DNA of 64,000 nucleotides, taken from RGIG2206 sp045579085. GTDB lineage: Bacteria > Bacillota > Clostridia > Oscillospirales > Acutalibacteraceae. Positions 49,528-58,598 of the stretch are shown here, piece after piece (within the stretch, counting starts at the first letter, position 1; each line of letters opens with the position of its first letter). A program made the translations under genes and the position numbers. The notes beneath the pieces were generated by a model. It was not told the DNA's origin. It ran no database searches and worked only from the letters and a program-made list of their open reading frames with translations. The stretch covers positions 1 to 64,000 of the forward strand of contig JAZNLO010000010.1 of the NCBI GenBank assembly GCA_045579085.1, given 5' to 3'.

Positions 49528-50733
49528 ATGTCACAGCAAATCAAATCAAATGATTTCAGAGCAGTTGGTTGCCCCTCTATCTCTTTCGGTATTGGCAAGG
49601 ACTTATTGCCCCTATTTGATAAATATACTGTTTTTCCCGGTTTTTGCGATGTGCACGTTCATTTTCGCGAGCCGGGTTTTTCTTATAAAGAAACGATTCT
49701 GACGGGCTCACAGGCAGCGGCGCACGGCGGATACACAGCCGTATGTACAATGCCAAACTTAAATCCGGTGCCCGACAGTGCTGAGCATCTAAAACAGCAG
49801 CTTGATTTAATAAAGGCTCAGGCGGAGATTAATGTCTATCCATACGCCGCAATCACAGTCGGTCAGCAGGGTAAGGAATTATCGGATATGAGCGCAATGC
49901 AGTCTGATGCGATAGCGTTTTCGGACGACGGTAGAGGAGTGCAGTCTGAGGAACTTATGCGCCTTGCAATGCTCAAGGCTAAGGAGCTTGGCAAAATAAT
50001 AGTTGCGCACTGCGAGGATAACAGTCTGCTTCGCGGCGGATATATAAACGATGGGGTTTATTCAAAAGCGCACGGGCACAGAGGAATTTGTAACGAAAGC
50101 GAATGGGGACCTATTGAGCGTGACTTGCGTTTGGCAAAAGAAACAGGCTGCGCATATCACGTGTGTCATATCTCCTGTAAGGAGAGCGTGGACTTAATCC
50201 GCAAGGCAAAGTCAGAGGGCGTAAACGTCACCTGTGAAACAGCACCGCATTACTTGGTGCTTGACGAGAACGACTTGCAGGAGGACGGCCGCTTTAAAAT
50301 GAATCCGCCCTTGCGTTCAACTGAGGACAGGCTTGCACTTATAGAGGGAATCAAGGATTCAACCATAGATATGATAGCCACAGACCATGCGCCGCATAGC
50401 GCAGAGGAACAGTCTAAGGGGCTTGAGCTGAGCGCCTTTGGCATAGTGGGACTGGAAACAGCGTTTTCGGTTATGTACACAGAGCTTGTAAAGAAAAACG
50501 TAATCAGCCTTGAAAAACTGATTGAGCTGATGGCAATAAACCCGAGAAAGCGGTTTAATATACCGCTCGGCGAGGACTACACCGTTTGGGATTTGGAAGA
50601 GGCCGTTAAGGTGGAGCCTGAAAAGTTTTATTCAAAGGGCAGGTCAACGCCGTTCGAGGGGCAGACGTTTTACGGCAAATGCTTATTAACAGTTGCAAAC
50701 GGCAAAATAGTATATAAAGATAAGTTGATATAA
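49528..50733 (+). CDS. pyrC: Dihydroorotase
   Basis: PyrC cyclises carbamoyl-aspartate to dihydroorotate. The 401-residue amidohydrolase has the zinc motif DVHVHFREPG (about residues 49-58), IVAHCEDNSLLRGG (about 159-172), HVCHISCKESV, CETAPHYLVL and the metal Asp in ATDHAPHS (about 283-290). Start at 49528 is set by GAAAGGGG 7 nt upstream. It is the first gene behind the attenuator and is followed by carB after 22 nt. Length and motifs are of the type I, FREPG-containing class. Confidence 0.94.
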   Translation: MSQQIKSNDFRAVGCPSISFGIGKDLLPLFDKYTVFPGFCDVHVHFREPGFSYKETILTGSQAAAHGGYTAVCTMPNLNPVPDSAEHLKQQLDLIKAQAEINVYPYAAITVGQQGKELSDMSAMQSDAIAFSDDGRGVQSEELMRLAMLKAKELGKIIVAHCEDNSLLRGGYINDGVYSKAHGHRGICNESEWGPIERDLRLAKETGCAYHVCHISCKESVDLIRKAKSEGVNVTCETAPHYLVLDENDLQEDGRFKMNPPLRSTEDRLALIEGIKDSTIDMIATDHAPHSAEEQSKGLELSAFGIVGLETAFSVMYTELVKKNVISLEKLIELMAINPRKRFNIPLGEDYTVWDLEEAVKVEPEKFYSKGRSTPFEGQTFYGKCLLTVANGKIVYKDKLI

Positions 50734-50755
50734 AGAAATTCGGGAGGAAATAACA

Positions 50756-53700
50756 ATGGCAAAAAGAACAGATATCAAAAAAGTGCTTATAATTGGCTCA
50801 GGCCCAATTGTTATCGGTCAGGCAGCAGAGTTTGACTATGCAGGAACACAGGCTTGCCTTGCGCTCAAGGAAGAGGGATATGAGGTAATACTGTGCAACT
50901 CAAACCCTGCAACAATAATGACCGATACCACAATCGCAGACAAGGTATATATGGAGCCGTTGACTCTTGAATATATCGCAAAGATACTCCGCTATGAGCG
51001 TCCTGACGCAATCGTGCCGGGAATCGGCGGCCAGACGGGACTCAATCTTGCAATGCAGTTGCAGAAGAAAGGCATATTAGATGAGTGCTCAGTTGAGCTT
51101 CTTGGCACATCCAGCGAGAGCATCGAAAGAGCAGAGGACAGAGAACTGTTCAAGGAGATGTGCGAGTCTATCGGCGAGCCTGTTATCCCATCTGAGATAA
51201 CCTATGATATTGAGCAGGCAAAGAAAGCTGCAAGCGAAATCGGATACCCTGTCGTACTGCGTCCTGCGTTTACACTCGGCGGCACAGGCGGCGGCTTTGC
51301 AAACAACGAAGCCGAGCTTGTTGAAATCGGTATGAACGCATTCAAGCTTTCGCCTGTGCATCAGGTTTTGATTGAAAAGAGCGTTAAGGGCTATAAGGAA
51401 ATCGAGTTTGAGGTTATGCGTGACTCAAATGACAACGCAATAACAATTTGCGGTATGGAAAACGTTGACCCTGTCGGAGTTCACACAGGCGACTCAGTTG
51501 TTGTAGCGCCCATACTTTCGCTCAATGACCACGACCTTAAAATGCTTAACGACAGCGCAATTAAAATTATAAGAGAGCTTAAAATCGAGGGCGGCTGCAA
51601 CGTTCAGTTTGCGCTCAATCCCGAAACAAGCGAGTATTATCTTATCGAGGTAAACCCACGCGTATCAAGGTCGTCTGCGTTGGCATCAAAGGCGAGCGGC
51701 TACCCGATTGCCAGAGTCACAGCAAAGATTGCGCTCGGTATGGCGCTTGAGGATATCCCTGTAGCAGGAGGCACTGCAGCCATCGAGCCTCGCCTTGACT
51801 ATATCGTTGCAAAGTTCCCGCGCTTCCCGTTTGACAAGTTTGCATCAGCACCGAATACACTCGGCACACAGATGAAAGCCACAGGTGAGGTTATGGGCAT
51901 AGGCTCAAGCTTGGAGGAGTGCTTCTTAAAATCAGTTCGCTCATTGGAAACAGGCGTGTGCCACTTCCACCTTGCAAAGTTTGACGATATGACTAACGAT
52001 GAGCTCTACGCATATCTTGCTGAGTTTAAAGATGATAACATCTACGCAGTATGCGAGCTTTTGCGTAGAGGGGAGAGCATTGAAGCGCTCCATAAGGCAA
52101 CCAAGATAACCGAGCTGTTCCTTGAGTCTTTCAAGAAAATCGTTGATATGGAAAAAACCCTCAAGGCAAATAAGAACGATGTTGAAACTTTAAAGCAAGC
52201 TAAGAAGATGGGCTTCTCTGATAAGTTTATAGCAGCTATTTGGGGAGTAAAGGAAACTGAGCTTTACAACTTCCGCAAGGCAAACGGCATCGTGCCCATA
52301 TTCAAGATGGTGGACACCTTGCACACAGGCAAATATATCGCATACCTTTATTCGTCATACACAGGAGAGAACGCATCACGCCTTACCGATAAGAAGAAAA
52401 TCGTGGTGCTGGGTGCAGGACCCATCCGTATCGGACAGGGCGTTGAGTTTGACTATTCAACCGTACACGCAGTGCAGACAATAAAGCGTGCAGGATATGA
52501 GGCAATAATCATAAACAACAATCCCGAAACCGTTTCAACAGATTATACAACAGCAGATAAACTGTATTTCGAGCCTCTTACACCCGAAGACGTAATGGCA
52601 ATCATTGATTTTGAAAAGCCTGAGGGAGTAATCGCATCGCTCGGCGGTCAGACTGCAATCAACCTCGCACAGCCGTTAATGGAGAGAGGCGTTAAAATTA
52701 TCGGCACAGATTGCGATGCTATTGAGAGAGCCGAAAATCGTGACAGCTTTGAGAAAATTTTGAAAGACCTTGACATTCCACAGCCTAAAGGACAGGCAGT
52801 AACAAAAATTGAGGACGGCGTAAAGGCTGCAAATGAGATTGGCTATCCCGTATTGGTAAGACCTTCGTTTGTTTTGGGTGGACGTGCAATGCAGATAGTT
52901 GCAAACGAGGAGCAGCTCAGACATTACCTGAAAACAGCGGTTGAAATCGACTCAGATAAGCCTGTTTTGGTTGATAAGTATATTCAGGGCAAAGAGGTTG
53001 AGGTAGACGCTATTTGCGACGGACAGGACGTGTTTATTCCCGGCATAATGGAGCTTGTTGAGCGCACAGGAATACACTCAGGTGACTCAATCAGCGTATA
53101 TCCCACCTTCAGCATTTCCGATAAGGTAAAAGGCACAATTCTCAGATATGCCAAAAAGCTCGGACTCGGCATAGGTATTGTAGGACTTTATAACATTCAG
53201 TTTATCGTAGACGATAACGACGATGTCTATATAATCGAGGTTAACCCCCGCTCGTCGAGAACAGTTCCGTTCCTTTCAAAGTCCACAGGCTACAGCCTTG
53301 CCGATATCGCAACAGAGGTTATACTCGGCAGGTCGCTTAAGGAGCAGGGCATATTCTCGCTCTATCCGCAGGAGAAAAACCGCTTCTATGTAAAGGTACC
53401 TGTGTTCTCGTTCAACAAGATTAAGGGACTTGACGCATACCTCTCACCTGAAATGAAGTCCACAGGAGAGGCAATCGGCTATGACGACAAGCTTAACCGT
53501 GCATTGTATAAGGCGTTGCAGGCAGCGGGCACACATCTGCAGAACTATGGAACAGTTTTCGCAACCATCGCAGACAAGGATAAAGAGGAAGCCTTGCCGC
53601 TTATCCAGAGATTCTATAATCTTGGCTTCAATGTTCAGGCAACTGAGGGCACAGCCCAGTTCCTTAAGGAAAACGGCATACGCACCCATGTGTTAAAGAA

Positions 53701-53929
53701 AATTAGTGATAACAGTGAAGAAATCCCCGATGCAATCCGTCAGGGACACATTGCATACGTGCTCAACACAAGGGATATCGGCTCATCCTCTGAGGCGAGT
53801 GACGGTCAAAAGATTCGTCAGCTTGCAACCGATAACAACGTTACAATATTCACTTCTCTTGATACAGTAAGAGTTTTGCTCGATGTCCTTGAGGAAACCA
53901 CATTGACCATTTCCACAATCGACGCTTAA
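50756..53929 (+). CDS. carB: Carbamoyl-phosphate synthase large subunit
   Basis: CarB makes carbamoyl phosphate from bicarbonate, ammonia and two ATP. At 1057 residues it is complete. Two ATP-grasp halves begin at VLIIGSGPIVIGQAAEFDYA (about residues 10-29) and VVLGAGPIRIGQGVEFDYS (about 551-569). Each has ATIMTD/ETVSTD and VRP-S/A-F motifs. The C-terminal MGS-type allosteric domain (about 935-1057) includes ATEGTAQFLKENGI and LNTRDIGSSSEASDG. No small subunit (carA) lies in this operon or window, so the glutaminase must be encoded elsewhere. Confidence 0.95.
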   Translation: MAKRTDIKKVLIIGSGPIVIGQAAEFDYAGTQACLALKEEGYEVILCNSNPATIMTDTTIADKVYMEPLTLEYIAKILRYERPDAIVPGIGGQTGLNLAMQLQKKGILDECSVELLGTSSESIERAEDRELFKEMCESIGEPVIPSEITYDIEQAKKAASEIGYPVVLRPAFTLGGTGGGFANNEAELVEIGMNAFKLSPVHQVLIEKSVKGYKEIEFEVMRDSNDNAITICGMENVDPVGVHTGDSVVVAPILSLNDHDLKMLNDSAIKIIRELKIEGGCNVQFALNPETSEYYLIEVNPRVSRSSALASKASGYPIARVTAKIALGMALEDIPVAGGTAAIEPRLDYIVAKFPRFPFDKFASAPNTLGTQMKATGEVMGIGSSLEECFLKSVRSLETGVCHFHLAKFDDMTNDELYAYLAEFKDDNIYAVCELLRRGESIEALHKATKITELFLESFKKIVDMEKTLKANKNDVETLKQAKKMGFSDKFIAAIWGVKETELYNFRKANGIVPIFKMVDTLHTGKYIAYLYSSYTGENASRLTDKKKIVVLGAGPIRIGQGVEFDYSTVHAVQTIKRAGYEAIIINNNPETVSTDYTTADKLYFEPLTPEDVMAIIDFEKPEGVIASLGGQTAINLAQPLMERGVKIIGTDCDAIERAENRDSFEKILKDLDIPQPKGQAVTKIEDGVKAANEIGYPVLVRPSFVLGGRAMQIVANEEQLRHYLKTAVEIDSDKPVLVDKYIQGKEVEVDAICDGQDVFIPGIMELVERTGIHSGDSISVYPTFSISDKVKGTILRYAKKLGLGIGIVGLYNIQFIVDDNDDVYIIEVNPRSSRTVPFLSKSTGYSLADIATEVILGRSLKEQGIFSLYPQEKNRFYVKVPVFSFNKIKGLDAYLSPEMKSTGEAIGYDDKLNRALYKALQAAGTHLQNYGTVFATIADKDKEEALPLIQRFYNLGFNVQATEGTAQFLKENGIRTHVLKKISDNSEEIPDAIRQGHIAYVLNTRDIGSSSEASDGQKIRQLATDNNVTIFTSLDTVRVLLDVLEETTLTISTIDA

Positions 53930-53942
53930 AATAGGTGTAAAA

Positions 53943-54677
53943 ATGAAAGACAGTATATTCAGGATAATTGAAAACGTGCCGCTTACACAAAACGTGTTCA
54001 AAATGCGCCTTGAGGGTGACACAAGCGAAATAAAAAACAGCGGCGAATTTATAAACATTAAGCTCGATGGGCTGTATCTTCGCCGCCCGATATCAGTGTG
54101 CGACGCTGATTCCACCACAGTCACGATAATATATAAAGTGGTCGGCAAGGGCACTCAGCAGATGAGCGAGATGAGTATAGGTGAGGAGTTGCTTGTGCTC
54201 ACAGGGCTCGGTAATGGCTACGATACAGCTGTATCAGGTGAAAAGCCGTTGCTGCTCGGCGGAGGAGTAGGAGTACCGCCGCTTTATATGTTGGCAAAGC
54301 AGCTTGTAGAGCAGGGCAAGAGCGTAAGCGTTGTGCTCGGCTTTAACAGTAAGAGCGAAGTGTTCTATGAAGACGAGTTCAAAGCACTCGGCTGCAGTGT
54401 GCGTGTTACAACTGCAGACGGCAGCTACGGTACAAAAGGCTTCGTAACAGACGCTATGGCAGACGACTACACCTATTTTTACACTTGCGGACCTGAGCCG
54501 ATGCTCAAAGCGGTGTATAAGGCTACAAAAACGAGCGGTCAGCTCAGCTTTGAGGAGAGAATGGGTTGCGGCTTCGGCGCCTGTATGGGATGCAGCTGCA
54601 AAACCATCGCTGGTTATAAGAGAATCTGCAAGGACGGACCTGTTATGCTGAAGGAGGAGATTTTATGGGAAGACTAA
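53943..54677 (+). CDS. pyrK: Dihydroorotate dehydrogenase electron-transfer subunit
   Basis: PyrK carries FAD and a [2Fe-2S] cluster and passes electrons from dihydroorotate to NAD+. The 244-residue protein has the FAD site LRRPISVCDAD (about residues 46-56) and the NAD fold LLLGGGVGVPPLYMLA (about 103-118). The C-terminal cluster Cys are in MGCGFGACMGCSCK (about 209-222), followed by RICKDGPV. It overlaps pyrD by 13 nt, consistent with the PyrD-PyrK heterotetramer of type 1B enzymes. Confidence 0.94.
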   Translation: MKDSIFRIIENVPLTQNVFKMRLEGDTSEIKNSGEFINIKLDGLYLRRPISVCDADSTTVTIIYKVVGKGTQQMSEMSIGEELLVLTGLGNGYDTAVSGEKPLLLGGGVGVPPLYMLAKQLVEQGKSVSVVLGFNSKSEVFYEDEFKALGCSVRVTTADGSYGTKGFVTDAMADDYTYFYTCGPEPMLKAVYKATKTSGQLSFEERMGCGFGACMGCSCKTIAGYKRICKDGPVMLKEEILWED

Positions 54678-55576
54678 GCGTTAAGCTGTGCGGCATAGAG
54701 CTTGATAACCCAATAATCCCCGCTTCGGGCACCTTTGGTTACGGCTATGAATTCGCAGAGTTTTACGATATAAACTGTCTTGGCACCTTCTCATTCAAGG
54801 GCACAACAAGACAGGCACGCTTTGGCAATCCAACGCCCAGAATAGCTGAGTGTTATGCAGGAATGATTAACGCAGTAGGACTGCAAAATCCTGGCGTAGA
54901 TAAGGTTATCAGCGAGGAACTGCCCAAGCTTAAGAAGTGCTTTGATAAGCCGGTAATGGCAAACGTCAGCGGCTTTTCCGTTGAGGACTACGCTTATACT
55001 TGCGAAAGACTTGACAAAGAGCAGCAGGTAGGCTGGCTCGAGGTTAACGTAAGCTGCCCCAACGTTCATGGCGGAGGAATGAGCTTTGGTACGTCACCTG
55101 AGGCGGCGGCAGAGGTGGTAAGAGCGGTTAAAAAGGTTACCACTAAGCCTGTTATAATAAAGCTTTCACCAAACGTTACCGATATTGTAAGCATAGCTAA
55201 GGCTTGCGAGAGCGAGGGCGCAGACGCAATTAGCCTTATTAATACAATGCTCGGTATGAGAATCAATCTCAATACAAGAAAGCCTGTCATAGCAAATACA
55301 ATGGGCGGTTTTTCAGGACCGGCAATTTTCCCTGTTGCGCTGAGAATGGTATATCAGGTGGCAAATGCGGTTGACGTTCCCATAATCGGAATGGGCGGAG
55401 TATCAAGCGCAGAAGACGTAATCGAGATGATGCTTGCGGGTGCAACTGCAGTTGAAATCGGTGCGGCAAACCTTATAAATCCGTTTGCGTGCCGCGATAT
55501 AATAAACGAGCTGCCAAACGTAATGGATAAATTTAAAATAGAAAACTTAAGTGATATAATAGGAGGTACAAGGTAA
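54665..55576 (+). CDS. pyrD: Dihydroorotate dehydrogenase B, catalytic subunit
   Basis: PyrD oxidises dihydroorotate to orotate with FMN. The 303-residue protein begins SVKLCGIELDNPIIPASGTFG (in part). It has the active-site Cys loop LEVNVSCPNVHGGGMSFG (about residues 119-136), KLSPNVTDI (about 161-169) and GFSGPAIFPVALRMVY, with MGGVSSAEDVIEMMLAG for FMN phosphate. The catalytic Cys identifies class 1. RBS GGAGGAG lies 6 nt before the ATG inside pyrK. It overlaps pyrF by one base. Confidence 0.95.
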   Translation: MGRLSVKLCGIELDNPIIPASGTFGYGYEFAEFYDINCLGTFSFKGTTRQARFGNPTPRIAECYAGMINAVGLQNPGVDKVISEELPKLKKCFDKPVMANVSGFSVEDYAYTCERLDKEQQVGWLEVNVSCPNVHGGGMSFGTSPEAAAEVVRAVKKVTTKPVIIKLSPNVTDIVSIAKACESEGADAISLINTMLGMRINLNTRKPVIANTMGGFSGPAIFPVALRMVYQVANAVDVPIIGMGGVSSAEDVIEMMLAGATAVEIGAANLINPFACRDIINELPNVMDKFKIENLSDIIGGTR

Positions 55577-56274
55577 TGGGAAAGGACGTAATCATTGCTT
55601 GCGATTTTGCAAGCGCAAAGGACACCTTTGCATTTCTTGATAAGTTTACCGATTGCAAACCTTTTGTAAAAATCGGAATGGAGCTTTTTTACGCAGAGGG
55701 ACCGTCAATAGTGCACGAAATCAAAAGGCGCGGACATAAGATATTCCTCGACCTTAAATTGCACGATATTCCAAACACAGTAAAAAAAGCGATGAGCGTG
55801 CTCTCAAACCTTGATGTTGATATATGCAACCTCCACGCCGGCGGCACAATCAGAATGATGGAGGCAGCGATTGAGGGGCTTACCCGTGCAGACGGCACAC
55901 GTCCACTGCTTATCGCAGTAACTCAGCTCACTTCAACCGACCAGGAATCAATGGAGAACGATTTGCTTATAAACGAGCCGATAGACAAGGTTGTAATGCA
56001 CTATGCCGAGAATGCAAAGAAAGCAGGACTTGACGGAGTTGTATGCTCACCGCTTGAGGCAGAAAAGGTGCACGCAGTTTGCGGCAAGGAATTTTTAACA
56101 ATAACACCCGGTGTTCGCTTTGCAGACGGCGATATCGGCGACCAGAAGCGTGTTATGACACCTGCACAGGCAAAGGTTATAGGCTCGGATTACATCGTAG
56201 TTGGCAGACCGATAACCGCAGCAGAGGACGTAGTAGCAGCGTATAAGCGTTGCGTGGAAGAATTTATAGGTTAA
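55576..56274 (+). CDS. pyrF: Orotidine 5'-phosphate decarboxylase
   Basis: PyrF removes CO2 from OMP to give UMP. The 232-residue TIM barrel has VIIACDFASAKDTFAFLD (residues 5-22), the catalytic Asp-Lys-Asp array in FLDLKLHDIPNTV (about 57-69) and TPGVRFADGDIGDQKRVMTP (about 177-196). The C-terminal phosphate grip is SDYIVVGRPIT. ATG overlaps the pyrD stop (TAATG) with AGGAGG 8 nt upstream. UMP made here controls the operon through PyrR. Confidence 0.95.
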   Translation: MGKDVIIACDFASAKDTFAFLDKFTDCKPFVKIGMELFYAEGPSIVHEIKRRGHKIFLDLKLHDIPNTVKKAMSVLSNLDVDICNLHAGGTIRMMEAAIEGLTRADGTRPLLIAVTQLTSTDQESMENDLLINEPIDKVVMHYAENAKKAGLDGVVCSPLEAEKVHAVCGKEFLTITPGVRFADGDIGDQKRVMTPAQAKVIGSDYIVVGRPITAAEDVVAAYKRCVEEFIG

Positions 56275-56287
56275 AGGAGAAAACAAA

Positions 56288-56929
56288 ATGGAACTCAGAG
56301 AACTGATTGCAAAGGATTTACTTAAGATTAAGGCAGTGTTTTTCAGACCTGAAGAGCCGTTTACATGGGCAAGCGGAATCAAAAGCCCCGTCTATTGTGA
56401 TAACCGCCTTACGCTCACGGCACCCGAAGTCCGCACAGACGTAGAAAACGGCTTGGCACAGCTTATAAAGGAAAACTATCCTGATGCTCAGGTGCTTATG
56501 GGCACCTCAACTGCAGGTATAGCACACGCCGCAATCACCGCTCACATTCTTGATATGCCTATGGGTTATGTGCGTTCAGGCGCAAAGGACCACGGTAGAC
56601 AGAATCAGATTGAGGGCAGACTTGAAAAGGGACAAAAGGTTGTAGTTGTAGAAGACCTTATTTCAACAGGCGGCAGTGTAATCGAGGTAGTAAACGTATT
56701 GCGTGAGGCTGGAGCAGAGGTGCTCGGCATCGTGTCAATCTTCACCTATGGAATGAAGAAGGGTATCGAGCGTCTTGCAGCAGCAGAAGTTAAAAACGTG
56801 TCCCTCACCAATTTCGACTGCATCGCAGAGGTGGCAGCTCAGGAAGGATATATCAAGCAAGAGGACATCGCGCGCTTGATAGCCTTTAGAAACAATCCGT
56901 CTGATGAGAGCTGGATTGGAGGCAAATAA
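56288..56929 (+). CDS. pyrE: Orotate phosphoribosyltransferase
   Basis: PyrE joins orotate and PRPP to make OMP. The 213-residue protein has FTWASGIKSPVYCDNRL (about residues 25-41), MGTSTAGIAHAA, RSGAKDHGRQNQIEG (about 98-112) with the flexible-loop basic residues, and the PRPP loop KVVVVEDLISTGGSVIEV (about 117-134). RBS AAAGGAG. pyrB begins on the next base after the stop. Confidence 0.95.
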   Translation: MELRELIAKDLLKIKAVFFRPEEPFTWASGIKSPVYCDNRLTLTAPEVRTDVENGLAQLIKENYPDAQVLMGTSTAGIAHAAITAHILDMPMGYVRSGAKDHGRQNQIEGRLEKGQKVVVVEDLISTGGSVIEVVNVLREAGAEVLGIVSIFTYGMKKGIERLAAAEVKNVSLTNFDCIAEVAAQEGYIKQEDIARLIAFRNNPSDESWIGGK

Positions 56930-57991
56930 ATGAGGAGTATTATAGATACCCCTGATTTAAGCATAGACGAGCTCTATGAGCTTATGAACACAGCGCTCGA
57001 CATAATTTCATCGCCTGAAAAGTATGCAAAGGCGTGTCAGGGCAAGAAGCTGGCAACGCTGTTTTTCGAGCCGTCAACAAGAACCAGACTCAGCTTTGAA
57101 GCAGCAATGTACGAGCTCGGCGGCAATGTGTTGTCTGTAACTGATGCCGCTTCCTCGTCTGCGGCAAAGGGAGAGAGCCTTGCCGATACAGCAAAGGTTA
57201 TAAGCTGTTATGCAGATATCGTCGCAATCCGTCATGCAAAGGACGGCTCTGCGCTTGTGACAGCAAACAACGCCACAGTGCCCGTGATAAATGCGGGCGA
57301 CGGCGGCCATTGTCATCCAACCCAGACGCTTGCCGATTTGCTGACAATATATAGGGAAAAGGGCAGACTTGATAACCTCACAGTAGGACTTTGCGGCGAC
57401 TTAAAATACGGTAGAACAGTCCACTCGCTTATAGCGGCATTGTCAAGATATAGTGGGGTAAAGTTCGTGCTGATTTCGCCTGAGGAGTTGAAACTGCCCG
57501 ACTACGTTAAGCAAGGCATAAGCTATGAGGAAACCGCTTCGCTTGAAAATGTGCTCGGCAAGCTTGACGTGCTGTATATGACAAGGATTCAGCGCGAGCG
57601 TTTTGACAATCCCGATGAGTATGAGCGGCTCAAAGATAGCTATATTCTAACAGCTGAGAAAATGGAACTTGCAAAAGAGGATTGCAGCGTGCTGCATCCG
57701 CTTCCCAGAGTTAACGAGATAAGCGTTAAGGTTGATGACGATAAGCGTGCTTGCTATTTCAAGCAGGTTGCAAACGGCAAGTATATGCGTATGGCGCTGA
57801 TTTTAAAGCTGCTTGAGGACGCAAAGAACAACCCTGTAAGACAGCAAAGACAGTTTGACGTTTCAGGCGGTTGCCGTTGCTCAAATCCGCGTTGCATCAC
57901 AACAGTTGAGCAGGAGCTTGAGCAAAGATTCAATATACTTGAAAACGGCGATTACAGCTGCGCTTATTGTGAAACAGTGGTTAAAAAATAA
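56930..57991 (+). CDS. pyrB: Aspartate carbamoyltransferase with C-terminal PyrI-like zinc tail
   Basis: PyrB condenses carbamoyl phosphate with aspartate. The catalytic part (residues 1-305) has FFEPSTRTRLSFE (about 44-56), VINAGDGGHCHPTQTL (about 118-133), TRIQRERF (about 218-225) and HPLPRVNEI (about 252-260). A further 45 residues follow: C-SNPR-C, 21 residues, C-AY-C. That is the Cys pattern of the zinc domain of the regulatory chain PyrI (C-x4-C...C-x2-C). The nucleotide-binding half of PyrI is missing. Total length is 353 against about 305 for a normal PyrB. No separate pyrI is present. Confidence 0.93.
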   Translation: MRSIIDTPDLSIDELYELMNTALDIISSPEKYAKACQGKKLATLFFEPSTRTRLSFEAAMYELGGNVLSVTDAASSSAAKGESLADTAKVISCYADIVAIRHAKDGSALVTANNATVPVINAGDGGHCHPTQTLADLLTIYREKGRLDNLTVGLCGDLKYGRTVHSLIAALSRYSGVKFVLISPEELKLPDYVKQGISYEETASLENVLGKLDVLYMTRIQRERFDNPDEYERLKDSYILTAEKMELAKEDCSVLHPLPRVNEISVKVDDDKRACYFKQVANGKYMRMALILKLLEDAKNNPVRQQRQFDVSGGCRCSNPRCITTVEQELEQRFNILENGDYSCAYCETVVKK

Positions 57992-58009
57992 AAGCATAAA
58001 CAAAAAACA

Positions 58010-58040
58010 GGTTGCCGATGTTTTCGGCAACCGATTTTTT
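58010..58040. terminator. Terminator of the pyr operon
   Basis: GGTTGCCGA (58010-58018) pairs with TCGGCAACC (58024-58032) around TGTTT, then GATTTTTT. It also lies just past the stop of the converging comEA-like gene. Confidence 0.85.
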
Positions 58041-58050
58041 ATATCCTTGA

Positions 58051-58431
58051 TTATTCAATTGTTATAAACGGCTTAATTTTCTCTAACAACTTTTCACCGA
58101 TACCACTAACGTTTAATAATTCATCAACGCTTGAAAAATCGCCGTGCTCATTGCGATACTCAATTATAGCCCTTGCTTTTGCTTCTCCGATACCGCTTAC
58201 CGTGCGAAGCGTGTCTTCATCAGCGGTGTTGATGTTAACTTGCTTTTGAGTAGCATCCTTCGACTCAAAACTAACGCTGTTTACTACGTAAGTGATAACA
58301 TTTCCGTCTTGAGCGGGTACGTTGCTGAAAAATTTGAAAGCCACAAGAAACAACAGCACCACAAGCGAGATAATAATTGTTAGTTTTTCTGTTGGATTAA
58401 GACTAAAATCCGAAGTTCTGTAAGTTTTCAT
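58051..58431 (-). CDS. ComEA-like helix-hairpin-helix DNA-binding protein
   Basis: This 126-residue protein has a short cytoplasmic N-terminus, one membrane anchor (about residues 19-38, IIISLVVLLFLVAFKFF) and a C-terminal HhH pair. The pair is VNINTADEDTLRTVSGIGEAKARAIIEYR (about 66-94, in the classic spacing) and LLNVSGIGEKLLEKIKPF. This is the ComEA domain, which binds double-stranded DNA outside the membrane during uptake. The SLBB-like region common before it is reduced. No comEC or pilin genes are adjacent, so natural competence cannot be concluded. Confidence 0.85.
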   Translation of the reverse strand: MKTYRTSDFSLNPTEKLTIIISLVVLLFLVAFKFFSNVPAQDGNVITYVVNSVSFESKDATQKQVNINTADEDTLRTVSGIGEAKARAIIEYRNEHGDFSSVDELLNVSGIGEKLLEKIKPFITIE

Positions 58432-58527
58432 TTTGCAATCCTTTGATATTGGCAGTTTTTCTTATAATATAACATTACAGCAACAACTCAAAAAACGCAA
58501 GATAAAAAGGCAAAAGATGGTTTTTAC

Positions 58528-58556
58528 TTGTAAAGAAAGTTGCGTTGTGGTATTAT
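58528..58556 (+). promoter_or_regulatory. Promoter of the ABC-permease pair
   Basis: TTGTAA (58528-58533), 17 bp, TATTAT (58551-58556), 43 nt before the ATPase gene. Confidence 0.6.
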
Positions 58557-58598
58557 TGTATGCATAAAAGCTAAGGTAAGTTTAAACGGAGTGAGCGT

